A stretch of 9,644 nt of DNA from an uncultured Rhizobiaceae group bacterium (GCA_937923355.1 CALAIO010000136.1:1-9644), one strand, 5' to 3'; shown: positions 1-7,243, counted from the stretch's first letter. Translations and numbers: made by a program. Notes: generated from the letters alone by a model not told the origin.

Positions 1-183
1 TTCGCATACCCAAGGAGCCATGATAGTTGACTCCATTTCTGAAAGAAATTCATCGCCCATTTGTTGGGCAATTTTCTCACTGCGCTCTTTTACAGCGCAC
101 AGGCCATATTCTATAGCTGTTCGTCTATGTAGTGCTTGAATGTAGTTGATATTTGCTAGCGAGTTCAAAGAGTTTCTCCGCAT
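1..183 (-). CDS. Hypothetical protein, N-terminal 61 residues (runs off the left edge)
   Basis: An open frame of 61 codons starts at ATG 183-181 and continues past the window edge. An in-frame TGA lies three codons upstream of the ATG, so the frame cannot start earlier. The start lacks a clear ribosome binding site: the nearest purine-rich stretch is a GGAAAA about 15-20 bases upstream. The residues begin MRRNSLNSLANINYIQAL and are mostly polar, with a predicted helical segment (VKERSEKIAQQMGDEFLSEM, 31-50) and Cys at 29 and 60. There is no signal peptide or membrane segment. I recognise no family. It is transcribed in the same direction as the fabABI operon but separated from fabI by 166 bases, so it may be a separate unit. 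It could also be a chance open frame, because only 183 bases are visible. Confidence 0.45.
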   Translation of the reverse strand, partial: MRRNSLNSLANINYIQALHRRTAIEYGLCAVKERSEKIAQQMGDEFLSEMESTIMAPWVCE

Positions 184-349
184 AATTGTTCACTATTTTT
201 CCAAAAATAAGAAAACTGTGATTTAATGTCAAAAATGACGGCACTTTAATCAAATCTTTTCGCGACAGGGTTTTGCGACACTCAACCTATTGAAATCATT
301 GTATCTGAAAAATCGTTGCAAAAAGGGTCATTTACAAATCAAACAACCA
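184..349. other. AT-rich intergenic region between fabI and the partial gene
   Basis: 166 bases with no gene. It holds a near-duplicated TTTTCGCGACA / TTTTGCGACA (about 258-280) and a small GTCA-aaaa-TGAC inverted repeat (229-240). I see no convincing rho-independent terminator for fabI: the run of A residues at 320-325 (T on the minus strand) is not preceded by a stable stem. No promoter with acceptable spacing was found for the leftward partial gene. Confidence 0.5.
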
Positions 350-1153
350 CTACCCATCCATAGAATTCAACTCATCCAGCTTCGGCATGGACACTGTCGA
401 ATAGCCTGAATCTACAAAGTGAATTTCTCCGGTTACGCCCGAAGATAAATCAGACAATAGATATAGCCCTGAGCCGCCTACTTCTGAAATGTCGACGGTA
501 CGGCGTAGGGGTGAATTGCGTTTTTGATAGTTAAACATTGCGCGCGCATCAGAAACGCCAGCGCCTGCAAGGGTGCGAACCGGGCCTGCAGAAATCGCGT
601 TTACACGAATGCCTTGTGGGCCGTAATCGCTTGCCAGATATCGAACACTTGCTTCAAGCGCTGCCTTGGCAACGCCCATGACATTGTAGTTTGGCATGAC
701 ACGAGAAGCACCGCCATAGGTGAGTGTCAACATCGAGCCACCTTCATTCATCATGGCAGCAGCACGTTTAGCTATTTCGGTAAAAGAGAAGCATGAGATA
801 ACCATCGTTCGGGAAAAGTTCTCGCGTGTGGTATCCGCATAAAGACCCTTAAGCTCATTCTTGTCTGAGAACGCAATCGCATGAACGAGAAAGTCTATAT
901 TGCCCCATTCTTTTTTTAGCGTATCAAAAACTGCATCGACAGAAGCAATATCCTCTACATCGCAGTCCAAAAGCAGGTTTGAACCCACACTGTCTGCCAG
1001 CGGTTTTACGCGTTTGCCAAAGCCTTCGCCCTGATAGGTAAAGGCAAGTTCAGCGCCCTGGTCAGCAAGTTGTTTTGCAATACCCCATGCAATTGAGTGG
1101 TTATTTGCAACACCCATTACAAGGCCGCGTTTGCCTTTCATTAAGTCACCCAT
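350..1153 (-). CDS. fabI: Enoyl-[acyl-carrier-protein] reductase (NADH), FabI
   Basis: FabI reduces trans-2-enoyl-ACP to acyl-ACP, the last step of each elongation cycle of type II fatty acid synthesis in the cytoplasm. The 267-residue product has the atypical SDR fold of the family: an N-terminal nucleotide-binding stretch GLVMGVANNHSIAWGIA (10-26), the catalytic pair Tyr146 and Tyr156, and Lys163 in YNVMGVAK, at the same numbers as in E. coli FabI. SAGPVRTLA at 188-196 is also typical. The ATG at 1153 has an AAGGA nine bases upstream. The second Met (residue 5) is a less likely start. The gene begins 12 bases after the fabB stop, so it is the third gene of a fabA-fabB-fabI operon. At the position matching E. 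coli Gly93, which affects triclosan sensitivity, the residue is Ala94. Rhizobial genomes often carry a second fabI elsewhere. Confidence 0.97.
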   Translation of the reverse strand: MGDLMKGKRGLVMGVANNHSIAWGIAKQLADQGAELAFTYQGEGFGKRVKPLADSVGSNLLLDCDVEDIASVDAVFDTLKKEWGNIDFLVHAIAFSDKNELKGLYADTTRENFSRTMVISCFSFTEIAKRAAAMMNEGGSMLTLTYGGASRVMPNYNVMGVAKAALEASVRYLASDYGPQGIRVNAISAGPVRTLAGAGVSDARAMFNYQKRNSPLRRTVDISEVGGSGLYLLSDLSSGVTGEIHFVDSGYSTVSMPKLDELNSMDG

Positions 1154-1165
1154 AATCTCAGTTCC

Positions 1166-2383
1166 TTAACCGTTGTAGCGCTGAAGCGCGAGCGTTGCGT
1201 TTGTGCCACCAAAGCCGAATGAATTGGAAATTACTGTATTGAGTTCTGCATTGTCGACGCGCTCACGAATGATATTGATATCCGCAAATTCCGGATCAAG
1301 CTCTTCGATGTGCGCACTTTCTGCAATGAATTTATTGTTCATCATCAACAGACAATAAATAGCTTCTTGAACACCTGTCGCGCCCAGTGAGTGACCCGTA
1401 AGAGATTTGGTTGCAGAGATTGGCGGGCATTTGTCGCCAAAGACTTCGCGAATTGCGCCAATTTCTTTTGCGTCCCCAACTGGTGTCGATGTGCCATGTG
1501 GGTTGATGTAATCAATCGGATCATGAACGGTATCAAGTGCCATTTGCATGCAGCGAACTGCACCTTCACCGGATGGAGCAACCATGTCACTGCCATCAGA
1601 CGTTGCGCCATAACCAATAATCTCACCATAAATTTTTGCACCCCGTGCCTTTGCATGTTCCAGTTCTTCAAGAACCAACACGCCAGCACCACCAGCAATT
1701 ACAAACCCATCGCGGTTTGCATCATAGGCGCGTGATGCTTTTGAAGGCGTGTCGTTGAACTTGGAAGACATCGCACCCATGGCATCAAAAAGGTTCGACA
1801 TCGACCAATCAAGATCTTCCGAGCCGCCAGCAAAAATAATGTCCTGCTTGCCCATTTGAATGGTTTCATAAGCATTGCCAACACAGTGATTGGATGTTGC
1901 ACAAGCAGATGTGATTGAATAATTCACACCCTTAATTTCAAACTGTGTACAAAGCACAGCGGATGCGGTTGAACTCATCGCCTTGGGTACAGCCGTCGGT
2001 CCAATGCGCTTTGGTCCTTTTTCACGGGTGGTGTCAGCAGCCTCGAAAATAGTCTTTGTCGAAGGTCCGCCAGAACCCATGATGATACCTGTTCGCGGAT
2101 TAACTACATCGCCAGTTTCAAGCCCTGCATCTTGGATGGCCTGCTCCATGGCAATGTAATTCCATGCGGTACCCTTAGCCATAAAGCGCGATGTGCGTCG
2201 ATCAAGCACTTCGAAAGGATCAAGATCAGGTGCGCCTTGCACCTGACAACGAAAACCATATTTCACATGATCTTCAGCAGTAGCTATGCCTGACTTGGCT
2301 TCTCTTAAAGAACCAAGAACCTCTTGGGTATTATTACCAATGGATGAGACAATGCCCATGCCTGTTACGACAACGCGTTTCAT
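1166..2383 (-). CDS. fabB: 3-oxoacyl-[acyl-carrier-protein] synthase I (KAS I)
   Basis: FabB condenses acyl-ACP with malonyl-ACP and is the elongating enzyme needed for the unsaturated branch, using the cis-3-decenoyl-ACP made by FabA. The 405-residue protein shows the thiolase-fold ketosynthase triad: nucleophile Cys161 (SACATSNH), His296 ([11 protein letters not shown]) and His331 ([12 protein letters not shown]), with Lys326. GSGGPSTK (103-110) and the C-terminal [12 protein letters not shown] (387-398) are typical of FabB rather than FabF. The length is normal. The ATG at 2383 has AAGGA about nine bases upstream. It follows fabA by 24 bases and precedes fabI by 12, which supports cotranscription. 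No acyl-carrier-protein gene is in the window. Confidence 0.97.
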   Translation of the reverse strand: MKRVVVTGMGIVSSIGNNTQEVLGSLREAKSGIATAEDHVKYGFRCQVQGAPDLDPFEVLDRRTSRFMAKGTAWNYIAMEQAIQDAGLETGDVVNPRTGIIMGSGGPSTKTIFEAADTTREKGPKRIGPTAVPKAMSSTASAVLCTQFEIKGVNYSITSACATSNHCVGNAYETIQMGKQDIIFAGGSEDLDWSMSNLFDAMGAMSSKFNDTPSKASRAYDANRDGFVIAGGAGVLVLEELEHAKARGAKIYGEIIGYGATSDGSDMVAPSGEGAVRCMQMALDTVHDPIDYINPHGTSTPVGDAKEIGAIREVFGDKCPPISATKSLTGHSLGATGVQEAIYCLLMMNNKFIAESAHIEELDPEFADINIIRERVDNAELNTVISNSFGFGGTNATLALQRYNG

Positions 2384-2407
2384 GTTTCTGTTCCTTATAA
2401 ACTTGCT

Positions 2408-2923
2408 TTAAGAGGCTTTTTCTTTTGAAAGACCAACTTTAAGATCCTTGGCTGTATAGATTACCTCACCATCGGCCTTTAACCAGCCATCGGCAATACC
2501 AAGAACAAGACGACCACGCATGATGCGTTTGAAATCGATACCATATTCAACCAGTTTTGTAGTGGGCGTAACCATGCCTTTGAATTTAACTTCACCCGTT
2601 GAGAGCGCCATGCCGTAGCCTTCGCCACCGGACCAACCAAGGAAGAAACCGGTTAACTGCCACATGGCATCAAGGCCAAGACAACCTGGCATGATTTCAT
2701 TGCCAATAAAATGACACGGGAAGAACCATGCGTCTGGTTTTATATCCAGCTCTGCGCGAACCATGCCTTTGCCATGTTCGCCGCCTTCTTCTGAAAGTTG
2801 GGTAATACGATCAAACATAAGCATGGGTGGTGCAGGTAGTTGAGCGTTTCCTTGGCCGAAAAGCTCACCTTTTCCACATGCGATTAATTCTTCATAGCTA
2901 TAACTTGTTTGGCGTTCAGTCAT
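2408..2923 (-). CDS. fabA: 3-hydroxydecanoyl-[acyl-carrier-protein] dehydratase/isomerase
   Basis: FabA dehydrates 3-hydroxyacyl-ACP and isomerises trans-2-decenoyl-ACP to cis-3-decenoyl-ACP, the branch point to unsaturated fatty acids in the cytoplasm. The 171-residue hot-dog protein carries the catalytic His71 in [14 protein letters not shown] and Asp85 in [15 protein letters not shown], which correspond to E. coli His70 and Asp84. The conserved KFKG (113-116) is present. The ATG at 2923 is preceded by an AGAGG about ten bases away. As first gene of fabA-fabB-fabI it lies divergent from irr, with 257 bases between the two start codons. A possible promoter on the minus strand is TTGGCA (2997-2992), 18 bases, TAAATA (2973-2968). 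The presence of FabA means the organism uses the anaerobic route to unsaturated fatty acids. Confidence 0.97.
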   Translation of the reverse strand: MTERQTSYSYEELIACGKGELFGQGNAQLPAPPMLMFDRITQLSEEGGEHGKGMVRAELDIKPDAWFFPCHFIGNEIMPGCLGLDAMWQLTGFFLGWSGGEGYGMALSTGEVKFKGMVTPTTKLVEYGIDFKRIMRGRLVLGIADGWLKADGEVIYTAKDLKVGLSKEKAS

Positions 2924-2967
2924 GTAAGCCGTGCCTCTTTAAATGGTATTTCAATATGCTTCGCAAT

Positions 2968-2997
2968 TATTTACCACATGCGTTTACACTCTGCCAA
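2968..2997 (-). promoter_or_regulatory. Candidate promoter of fabABI
   Basis: On the minus strand a TTGGCA (-35-like, 2997-2992) is separated by 18 bases from TAAATA (-10-like, 2973-2968). This leaves a leader of roughly 40 bases before the fabA start. Match to the housekeeping consensus is only moderate and no start site is known, so this is a guess from spacing. Confidence 0.3.
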
Positions 2998-3047
2998 AGG
3001 AAGAATTGAACTTTTGTGGAGAAGTTTGCAAAGACTGTTCATACAGA

Positions 3048-3081
3048 CACATTATATTGACGTTTAGGTCAATATAATGTG
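3048..3081. promoter_or_regulatory. 34-base perfect-arm palindrome between fabA and irr
   Basis: Arms CACATTATATTGAC (3048-3061) and GTCAATATAATGTG (3068-3081) are perfectly complementary over 14 bases with a 6-base centre, GTTTAG. It lies about 125 bases from the fabA start and 100 bases from the irr start. Each arm contains TATAAT, read on the plus strand at 3073-3078 and on the minus strand at 3056-3051, so it could serve as operator, as -10 elements, or as a stem-loop. The inner TGA-N8-TCA resembles, but does not fit, the TGA-N9-TCA of RirA sites, and it does not match the Irr iron control element. The binding protein is unknown. Confidence 0.6.
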
Positions 3082-3114
3082 CTTTTTATGCGATTTTGTC
3101 TCTGCATGTCGCAC

Positions 3115-3143
3115 TTGCGTATAGAGCGTCAAAATATTATATT
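3115..3143 (+). promoter_or_regulatory. Candidate promoter of irr
   Basis: TTGCGT (3115-3120), 17 bases, then TATATT (3138-3143), about 35 bases before the chosen irr start. The spacing is ideal and the hexamers are moderately good. No Irr iron control element (TTAGAA-type palindrome) is evident over it. Confidence 0.35.
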
Positions 3144-3180
3144 CACTTTAATAATGAGACTTAATATCAAGTGGCCTAGA

Positions 3181-3600
3181 ATGTTTGACAGACTTGAAAA
3201 CTTGGATGTGACTTTGCGAGAGGCAAATTTACGCCCCACCCGTCAAAGAATTGACCTTGCGCGTTTGCTTTTTTCCAAGGGCGAACGTCACGTATGCGCG
3301 GAAACATTGTTTGAAGAAGCACGTGAGGCGGGTGTTATGGTTTCTCTGGCAACAATCTACAATACCTTGCACCAGTTTACAGACAGCGGTTTGCTGCGAG
3401 CAATTACAGTAGATTCAAGCCGCACATATTTTGACACGAATACAGGTGACCACCATCACTTCTATCTGGAAGAATCCAACGAATTAATGGATATGCCGGA
3501 TGGCTTTGTTAAAGTGGATAATCTGCCAAAGCCACCAGAAGGCTTGGAAATTGCAAGTGTTGATGTTGTCGTGCGTGTGCGCCCGACATCCAAAAACTAA
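3181..3600 (+). CDS. irr: Iron response regulator Irr (Fur family)
   Basis: Irr is a haem-responsive transcription factor of the Fur superfamily that controls haem and iron genes in the Rhizobiales. With the start at ATG 3181 the product has 139 residues, near the family's usual length. The N-terminal winged helix includes LRPTRQRIDLARLLF (17-31) and SLATIYNTLHQF (55-66), the Fur recognition-helix region. HHH at 91-93, in TGDHHHFY, is the His-rich motif linked to haem and metal binding in Irr. There are no CXXC pairs and no Cys-Pro haem regulatory motif, which fits the Irr type lacking that motif. The ribosome binding site before 3181 is weak (AGTGG). Frames opening at 3079 or 3154 would add residues with no family similarity and have no better site. 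Divergence from fabABI matches the order I know from rhizobial genomes. Fur or Mur are less likely given the HHH motif and this context. Confidence 0.9.
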   Translation: MFDRLENLDVTLREANLRPTRQRIDLARLLFSKGERHVCAETLFEEAREAGVMVSLATIYNTLHQFTDSGLLRAITVDSSRTYFDTNTGDHHHFYLEESNELMDMPDGFVKVDNLPKPPEGLEIASVDVVVRVRPTSKN

Positions 3601-4152
3601 TTATTCCTCAATCAGTTCATCTGGGTAAACACCCCAGACATTGGCCTTGCTGACATAGCCATCGCTATTTCCAATGGTTAAATGGCAGAATTTCTCACCA
3701 CAATAATCTACCTGCGCAACGACTCCTGGTTCAATTTTAGCAATTGTGGAGGACGCCGGATCGCTTTTTGATTTTAAATCAGCCAGCCCTTTTTGCTTGT
3801 CAGATTCCCATGGATTTATGATTGCTGTGCGTTTGCCTGAAAGCAGGGAATGCAACATCCATCCTTCATTGCCTTCCGCATCACGAACCTTCCGCCAATT
3901 ATCAAATTCCTGAATGATTTCGATAGGCAGGCCTTTTTTCTTGTAAAGCCAAGCAACCTGATATTTGCCACCTGGCCCAACACGCATGTTTGCCTTGCCG
4001 GATTTCAGGCTGACAAAACGAGGGATAGGCAGGCCGGTTTTTCCAGTTGTGGTAGATTGTGCATTGGCTACAGGCGTCAAATTAGGAAGCGCAAGAAAGC
4101 TTGCTGCCATTAAACCCAAAAATGATTTTGAAAATAGTTTGGACAAATTCAC
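3601..4152 (-). CDS. Exported protein with bacterial SH3-like domains
   Basis: The 183-residue product begins with a lipid-like signal sequence: positive MNLSKLFSKS, a hydrophobic core FLGLMAASFLALP (11-23), and a likely signal peptidase I cut after ANA (residue 31). The mature part has an SH3-like domain at about 44-108, with ANMRVGPGGKY (54-64) and NEGWMLHSLLSGKR, and a weaker second copy at about 109-176 ending in GYVSKANVWGVYPDEL. Such domains usually bind peptidoglycan or peptides, so a periplasmic role in the cell envelope is inferred. Cys151 and Cys156 could form a disulfide. The start is GTG 4152, with an excellent AGGAG seven bases upstream; a nearby ATG is out of frame and stops at once. 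Its TAA directly abuts the irr TAA. The start faces the dehydrogenase gene across 148 bases. Confidence 0.85.
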   Translation of the reverse strand: MNLSKLFSKSFLGLMAASFLALPNLTPVANAQSTTTGKTGLPIPRFVSLKSGKANMRVGPGGKYQVAWLYKKKGLPIEIIQEFDNWRKVRDAEGNEGWMLHSLLSGKRTAIINPWESDKQKGLADLKSKSDPASSTIAKIEPGVVAQVDYCGEKFCHLTIGNSDGYVSKANVWGVYPDELIEE

Positions 4153-4300
4153 CTCATTTCTCCTGTAATGTCTTGTAAACGAAAACCATGGCTTTTGTCT
4201 TGCCAGTCTTGCCTTATAAATATATCTAATATCTTGATATTCTAAGACGGTTAATACCGCGTCAACATTTGGCTATAAGTCATAATCGGAATGAAAAATT
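4153..4300. promoter_or_regulatory. Divergent control region between the SH3 gene and the dehydrogenase
   Basis: 148 AT-rich bases. On the minus strand TTGACG (4265-4260) stands 17 bases from GAATAT (4242-4237), a possible promoter for the SH3 gene with a strong -35 but weak -10. The -10 lies in a small palindrome AATATC-tt-GATATT (4228-4241), which is followed on the plus strand by CTAAG. On the minus strand this reads TTAGAATATC, which contains one TTAGAA half-site like that of the Irr iron control element, but the second half is not conserved. For the plus-strand gene I find only a weak TATAAG (4274-4279). Confidence 0.35.
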
Positions 4301-5296
4301 ATGAGCAAAAAGAAACCTGTCGTCATAGTAACTCGCAAACTCCCTGATTCTGTTGAAACCCGGATGCGTGAATTGTTTACAACGACACTCAATTTGCAAG
4401 ACAAAGCCTTAAGCGAAGCACAATTAATTGAAGCGGTTCAAACTGCTGATGTCCTGGTGCCAACGGTTACGGATAATATTGATGCAGCCTTAATCGAAAA
4501 AGCTGGCCCGCAATTAAAACTGATCGCAAATTTCGGTAATGGCGTGGATAATATTGATGTAGCGGCAGCAGCTAAAAAAGGGATTACAGTCACCAACACG
4601 CCTAATGTTCTGACAGAAGACACGGCAGATATGGCAATGGGTTTGATGATTGCTGTCTCAAGACGTTTTGTGGAAGGCGCGCAAGCCATTAACAAAAATG
4701 AATGGCATGGTTGGTCGCCGACATGGATGCTGGGCAATCGTATTTGGGGCAAGCGCCTGGGCATTATCGGCATGGGTAGAATTGGTACAGCAGTCGCAAG
4801 ACGCGCCAAGGCGTTCGGTCTTTCCATTCATTACCACAATCGCAATCAGGCAAGCGGCGGCGTAGAAGACGAGCTGGAAGCAACCTATTGGGACAGCCTG
4901 GATCAGATGTTGCCGCGCGTTGATTTCCTATCAATCAACTGCCCTTATACAACAGAAACATACCACATGCTTTCGCAAGAACGCTTGGCTTTGATGAAGC
5001 CTGGTTCTGTCATTATCAATACAGCACGTGGCGAAGTAATCGACGAGAAATCTCTAATTCTGGCAATTTCTCACGGCAAGATTGCAGGAGCGGGTTTGGA
5101 TGTCTTTGAAAATGAACCGGCTGTAAGTCAGGACCTCATGAAGCTTGTCAAAAAAGGCAAGGTTGTTGTTCTACCTCGCATGGGTTCTGCAACCAGAGAA
5201 GGTCGTGTTGAAATGGGCGACCGTGTTCTGATCAACATCAGAACCTGGGTGGATAGTCACCGCCCACCAGATCGCGTCTTGCCAATTGATGCTTGA
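4301..5296 (+). CDS. D-2-hydroxyacid dehydrogenase, glyoxylate/hydroxypyruvate reductase type, with Arg at the catalytic His position
   Basis: The 331-residue protein belongs to the NAD(P)-dependent D-isomer-specific 2-hydroxyacid dehydrogenases, which reduce 2-keto acids such as glyoxylate or hydroxypyruvate. The catalytic domain flanks a Rossmann domain with GMGRIG (157-162). HNR at 179-181, after the second strand, suggests NADPH preference. Arg243 (INTARGEVIDE) and Glu272 (GLDVFENEP) match the usual catalytic Arg and Glu. Where the family has His in P-H-x-G-S-A-T, this protein has Arg293 (LPRMGSAT). Activity is therefore uncertain. The rest of the C-terminus, EGRVEMGDRV and HRPPDRVLP, is normal. 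The length is usual. The ATG at 4301 has only a weak GGA about 11 bases upstream. The kinase gene follows after 14 bases. I withhold a symbol because gyaR, ghrB and serA-like names cannot be separated here. Confidence 0.85.
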   Translation: MSKKKPVVIVTRKLPDSVETRMRELFTTTLNLQDKALSEAQLIEAVQTADVLVPTVTDNIDAALIEKAGPQLKLIANFGNGVDNIDVAAAAKKGITVTNTPNVLTEDTADMAMGLMIAVSRRFVEGAQAINKNEWHGWSPTWMLGNRIWGKRLGIIGMGRIGTAVARRAKAFGLSIHYHNRNQASGGVEDELEATYWDSLDQMLPRVDFLSINCPYTTETYHMLSQERLALMKPGSVIINTARGEVIDEKSLILAISHGKIAGAGLDVFENEPAVSQDLMKLVKKGKVVVLPRMGSATREGRVEMGDRVLINIRTWVDSHRPPDRVLPIDA

Positions 5297-5310
5297 TTGG
5301 AGCTGAACTT

Positions 5311-6348
5311 ATGAAAGCCATCACCTTTGGCTCTGCAATGATTGATATCATTACAGTCGTTAGCTCACAGTCTATTGAACAGCTTTCGCTTTCAAATTCA
5401 AACCGCCAGTTTCTACTTGTAGAACCCGGTCGAAAAGTCGAAGCAGAAACCATTACCCGTCATATCGGCGGCGGTGCGCTTAATACGGGAGTTTGTTTTT
5501 CGAAATTGGGATGTGAGGCCAGCCCTATTGTCAAAATGGGCGATGATGTTCCGCGTGATTACATCGTCAAAAACTGCACTGATCATGGTTTAAACATGGA
5601 CAGAGTTTTAATCGACGAAACCCAATCAACCGGTTCTGCCGTGATGATTGCAAGCCATGAGAAAAACGCTGCAATTTTCACCCAGCGCGGCACCAATACG
5701 TCGCTTGTTCAATCGGACCTTGATGCGGTCAAGCAGCTGGAAGCCGATATTGTGCATGCAGCACCGCTTAGTGGTGACTCGGCCGATATGCTTCCAATTA
5801 TTTCTGAAATGGCAAAATCTGCGGGTGCATTTTTCTCTTGTAATCCAGGTATTAAGCAAATCACAACGCGGGCAAATACGGTGTTATCTGCTGCAAAAAA
5901 CATGTCGCTGATTTCAATTAATGAGGTGGAAGCTGCAGCAATGGTGCCAAGTCTTTCTGCGCTCAATGATAGTCTTTCATGGGCAACGCCTGCGAAAAAC
6001 GATCCTGCCATTCATGCGCAGGATGTCGAGATTTGTTTAAAGCATTTTTGCGAAATTCTTCATGCCCAAGGGCCGCAATATATTCTGATTACCCACGGAT
6101 CAAAAGGCGCTTATCTTTATGATGGCGAAACGCTTCACCATCAAGATGTAATCAAAACAACTGTGGCAGGAACGGCTGGCGCGGGCGATTCATTCGTTTC
6201 AACCTTGGCCTGGGGTTTGCGTTCTGGCCATCCAGCTCAACAAGCACTCCTACAAGCAGCTCATAATGCTTCTTCCGTGGTTTCATTTGTGAATACAACT
6301 GATGGTTTGTTAAGCGCGGATGAGTTGATGAAGCGCGCCTCATCCTGA
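5311..6348 (+). CDS. PfkB-family carbohydrate/nucleoside kinase
   Basis: A 345-residue ribokinase-fold kinase that probably phosphorylates a sugar or nucleoside with ATP. The first PfkB signature is HIGGGALNTGVCFSKLG (51-67). The second is GTAGAGDSFVSTLAWG (287-302), with the anion hole and catalytic base in GAGD (290-293, base Asp293). The Asp that commonly opens the DTxGAGD motif is Gly287 here. ILITHGSKGAYLY (258-270) is the usual ATP-site strand. The substrate cannot be told from sequence. ATG 5311 has GGAG eight bases upstream; a TTG at 5293 overlapping the preceding stop is in frame but unsupported. It probably forms an operon with the dehydrogenase, 14 bases apart, suggesting linked sugar-acid or glycerate metabolism. 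The last codons, TCA TCC TGA, lie within a dispersed palindromic repeat, so the C-terminus may have been reset by that element. Confidence 0.85.
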   Translation: MKAITFGSAMIDIITVVSSQSIEQLSLSNSNRQFLLVEPGRKVEAETITRHIGGGALNTGVCFSKLGCEASPIVKMGDDVPRDYIVKNCTDHGLNMDRVLIDETQSTGSAVMIASHEKNAAIFTQRGTNTSLVQSDLDAVKQLEADIVHAAPLSGDSADMLPIISEMAKSAGAFFSCNPGIKQITTRANTVLSAAKNMSLISINEVEAAAMVPSLSALNDSLSWATPAKNDPAIHAQDVEICLKHFCEILHAQGPQYILITHGSKGAYLYDGETLHHQDVIKTTVAGTAGAGDSFVSTLAWGLRSGHPAQQALLQAAHNASSVVSFVNTTDGLLSADELMKRASS

Positions 6349-6363
6349 GTTTGTCGAAGGGTT
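6341..6363. repeat. Dispersed palindromic repeat, copy 1, between convergent pfkB-family gene and dut
   Basis: The core CCTGAGTTTGTCGAAGG (6344-6360) differs from the copy in coaBC (8494-8510) at two of 17 bases. Short arms ATCCT (6342-6346) and AGGGT (6358-6362) pair with one G-T wobble. The element supplies the TGA stop of the kinase gene and touches the TAA of dut, filling the whole 13-base gap between convergent genes. I know this motif family as a common short repeat in alphaproteobacteria. It may act as a weak bidirectional terminator, but there is no T tract. Confidence 0.7.
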
Positions 6364-6811
6364 AAGCCCCCGTTGAGCCAAAGCCACCTGAGCCTCGATC
6401 GGTTTCACTGGCAAGGGAACCTTCTGTGATTTCAACTTGCATCACGGGCGCGATTACCATTTGTGCGATGCGCATGCCGCGTTCGATTTTGAACGTTTTC
6501 TCACCGTGATTAATCAGTAGAACCATCACCTCGCCCCGATAATCAGCGTCAATCGTGCCAGGGGTGTTTAGGCAGGTAATGCCGTTCTTATAAGCAAGTC
6601 CTGAGCGTGGGCGAATTTGCCCTTCATGGCCTTTTGGAAGTTCCATCACCAGACCAGTCGGCACGAGCAAGCGCTTGCCAGTTTTCAATATCAGCGGTTC
6701 GTTCTCGGGAACAGCTGCGCGTAAATCCATGCCCGCTGCATCTTGCGTTTCATAGGATGGAAGCTCCAACCCTTCAGCATGTGGCATTCGGATGATGTTT
6801 AAGGTGCTCAT
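6362..6811 (-). CDS. dut: Deoxyuridine 5'-triphosphate nucleotidohydrolase (dUTPase)
   Basis: Dut hydrolyses dUTP to dUMP and pyrophosphate, keeping uracil out of DNA and feeding dTMP synthesis. The 149-residue protein has all five trimeric dUTPase motifs in order: AGMDLRAA (26-33), RPRSGLA (67-73), [14 protein letters not shown] (82-95) with catalytic Asp88 and the uracil-pocket Tyr91, RGMRIAQMV (111-119), and the C-terminal lid [10 protein letters not shown] (139-148). The length is normal. The ATG overlaps the stop of the VOC gene in an ATGA (6811-6808) and lacks its own close ribosome binding site, so translation is probably coupled. It is the last gene of coaBC-VOC-dut. Confidence 0.97.
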   Translation of the reverse strand: MSTLNIIRMPHAEGLELPSYETQDAAGMDLRAAVPENEPLILKTGKRLLVPTGLVMELPKGHEGQIRPRSGLAYKNGITCLNTPGTIDADYRGEVMVLLINHGEKTFKIERGMRIAQMVIAPVMQVEITEGSLASETDRGSGGFGSTGA

Positions 6812-7209
6812 CGTGGATCATACGCAAACTCCAGGCGGTTGCCGCCTGGTTCATTGATAAAGAAATGCACTTTTGGCCCTGCACCAGAAAATTCAGGTGA
6901 ACATTCAACGGCCACATTAGGCCAATCCTTGATTTTTGCAAACGCCTCATTGAGTACTTCTTCTGTCGGCACCTTAAAAGCCACATGATGAAGACCGATA
7001 TTACCTCTGCGATCAAAAGCAATTGGCGTTCCAGACTTGACCTGCCAGATGGTCAAAACAGATGCGCCATCTGAAATAAACTTGGATGGATACTCAGGCT
7101 TGCCGCCCACCTCTTTCCAGCCCAGACAATCGGTGAAGAATGAAACAGTTTTATCAAGGTCTGCGACGGTGAGACCTAAATGGTCGATGCCTTGGGTGAG
7201 TGCGGTCAT
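6808..7209 (-). CDS. VOC (glyoxalase/bleomycin resistance/dioxygenase) superfamily protein
   Basis: A 133-residue protein made of two paired beta-alpha-beta-beta-beta modules. The first opens with [19 protein letters not shown] (7-25), the second with [10 protein letters not shown] (71-80), and the end is [11 protein letters not shown]. His10, His75 (or His74) and Glu128 stand at the usual metal-ligand positions of the vicinal oxygen chelate fold. The reaction is unknown: glyoxalase-like, dioxygenase-like and resistance proteins share this fold. ATG 7209 has GGAG six bases upstream. The frame stays open back to 7308, but that extension overlaps coaBC and carries no family similarity. It lies 34 bases after coaBC and overlaps dut by four, so it is cotranscribed with housekeeping genes. 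Confidence 0.85.
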   Translation of the reverse strand: MTALTQGIDHLGLTVADLDKTVSFFTDCLGWKEVGGKPEYPSKFISDGASVLTIWQVKSGTPIAFDRRGNIGLHHVAFKVPTEEVLNEAFAKIKDWPNVAVECSPEFSGAGPKVHFFINEPGGNRLEFAYDPR

Positions 7210-7243
7210 GGAGTGCTCCAGAATGGGTAAGAGGTCAGCGCTA

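Noticed and set aside
3058..3071. RirA iron box (TGA-N9-TCA) in the fabA/irr palindrome
   Set aside because: The spacing is eight, not nine, and the site is symmetric over 14-base arms unlike that motif.
3079..3180. N-terminal extension of Irr (34 extra residues from an upstream ATG)
   Set aside because: The added residues resemble no Irr protein, start within the palindrome without a ribosome binding site, and cover the likely promoter.
4438..4827. Minus-strand open frame of 129 codons inside the dehydrogenase gene
   Set aside because: It lies fully antisense to a clear gene and shows no family similarity or ribosome binding site; a shadow frame.
5293..5310. TTG start for the PfkB kinase overlapping the preceding stop
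   Set aside because: The ATG at 5311 has GGAG at eight bases and the usual family N-terminus; the TTG has no site.
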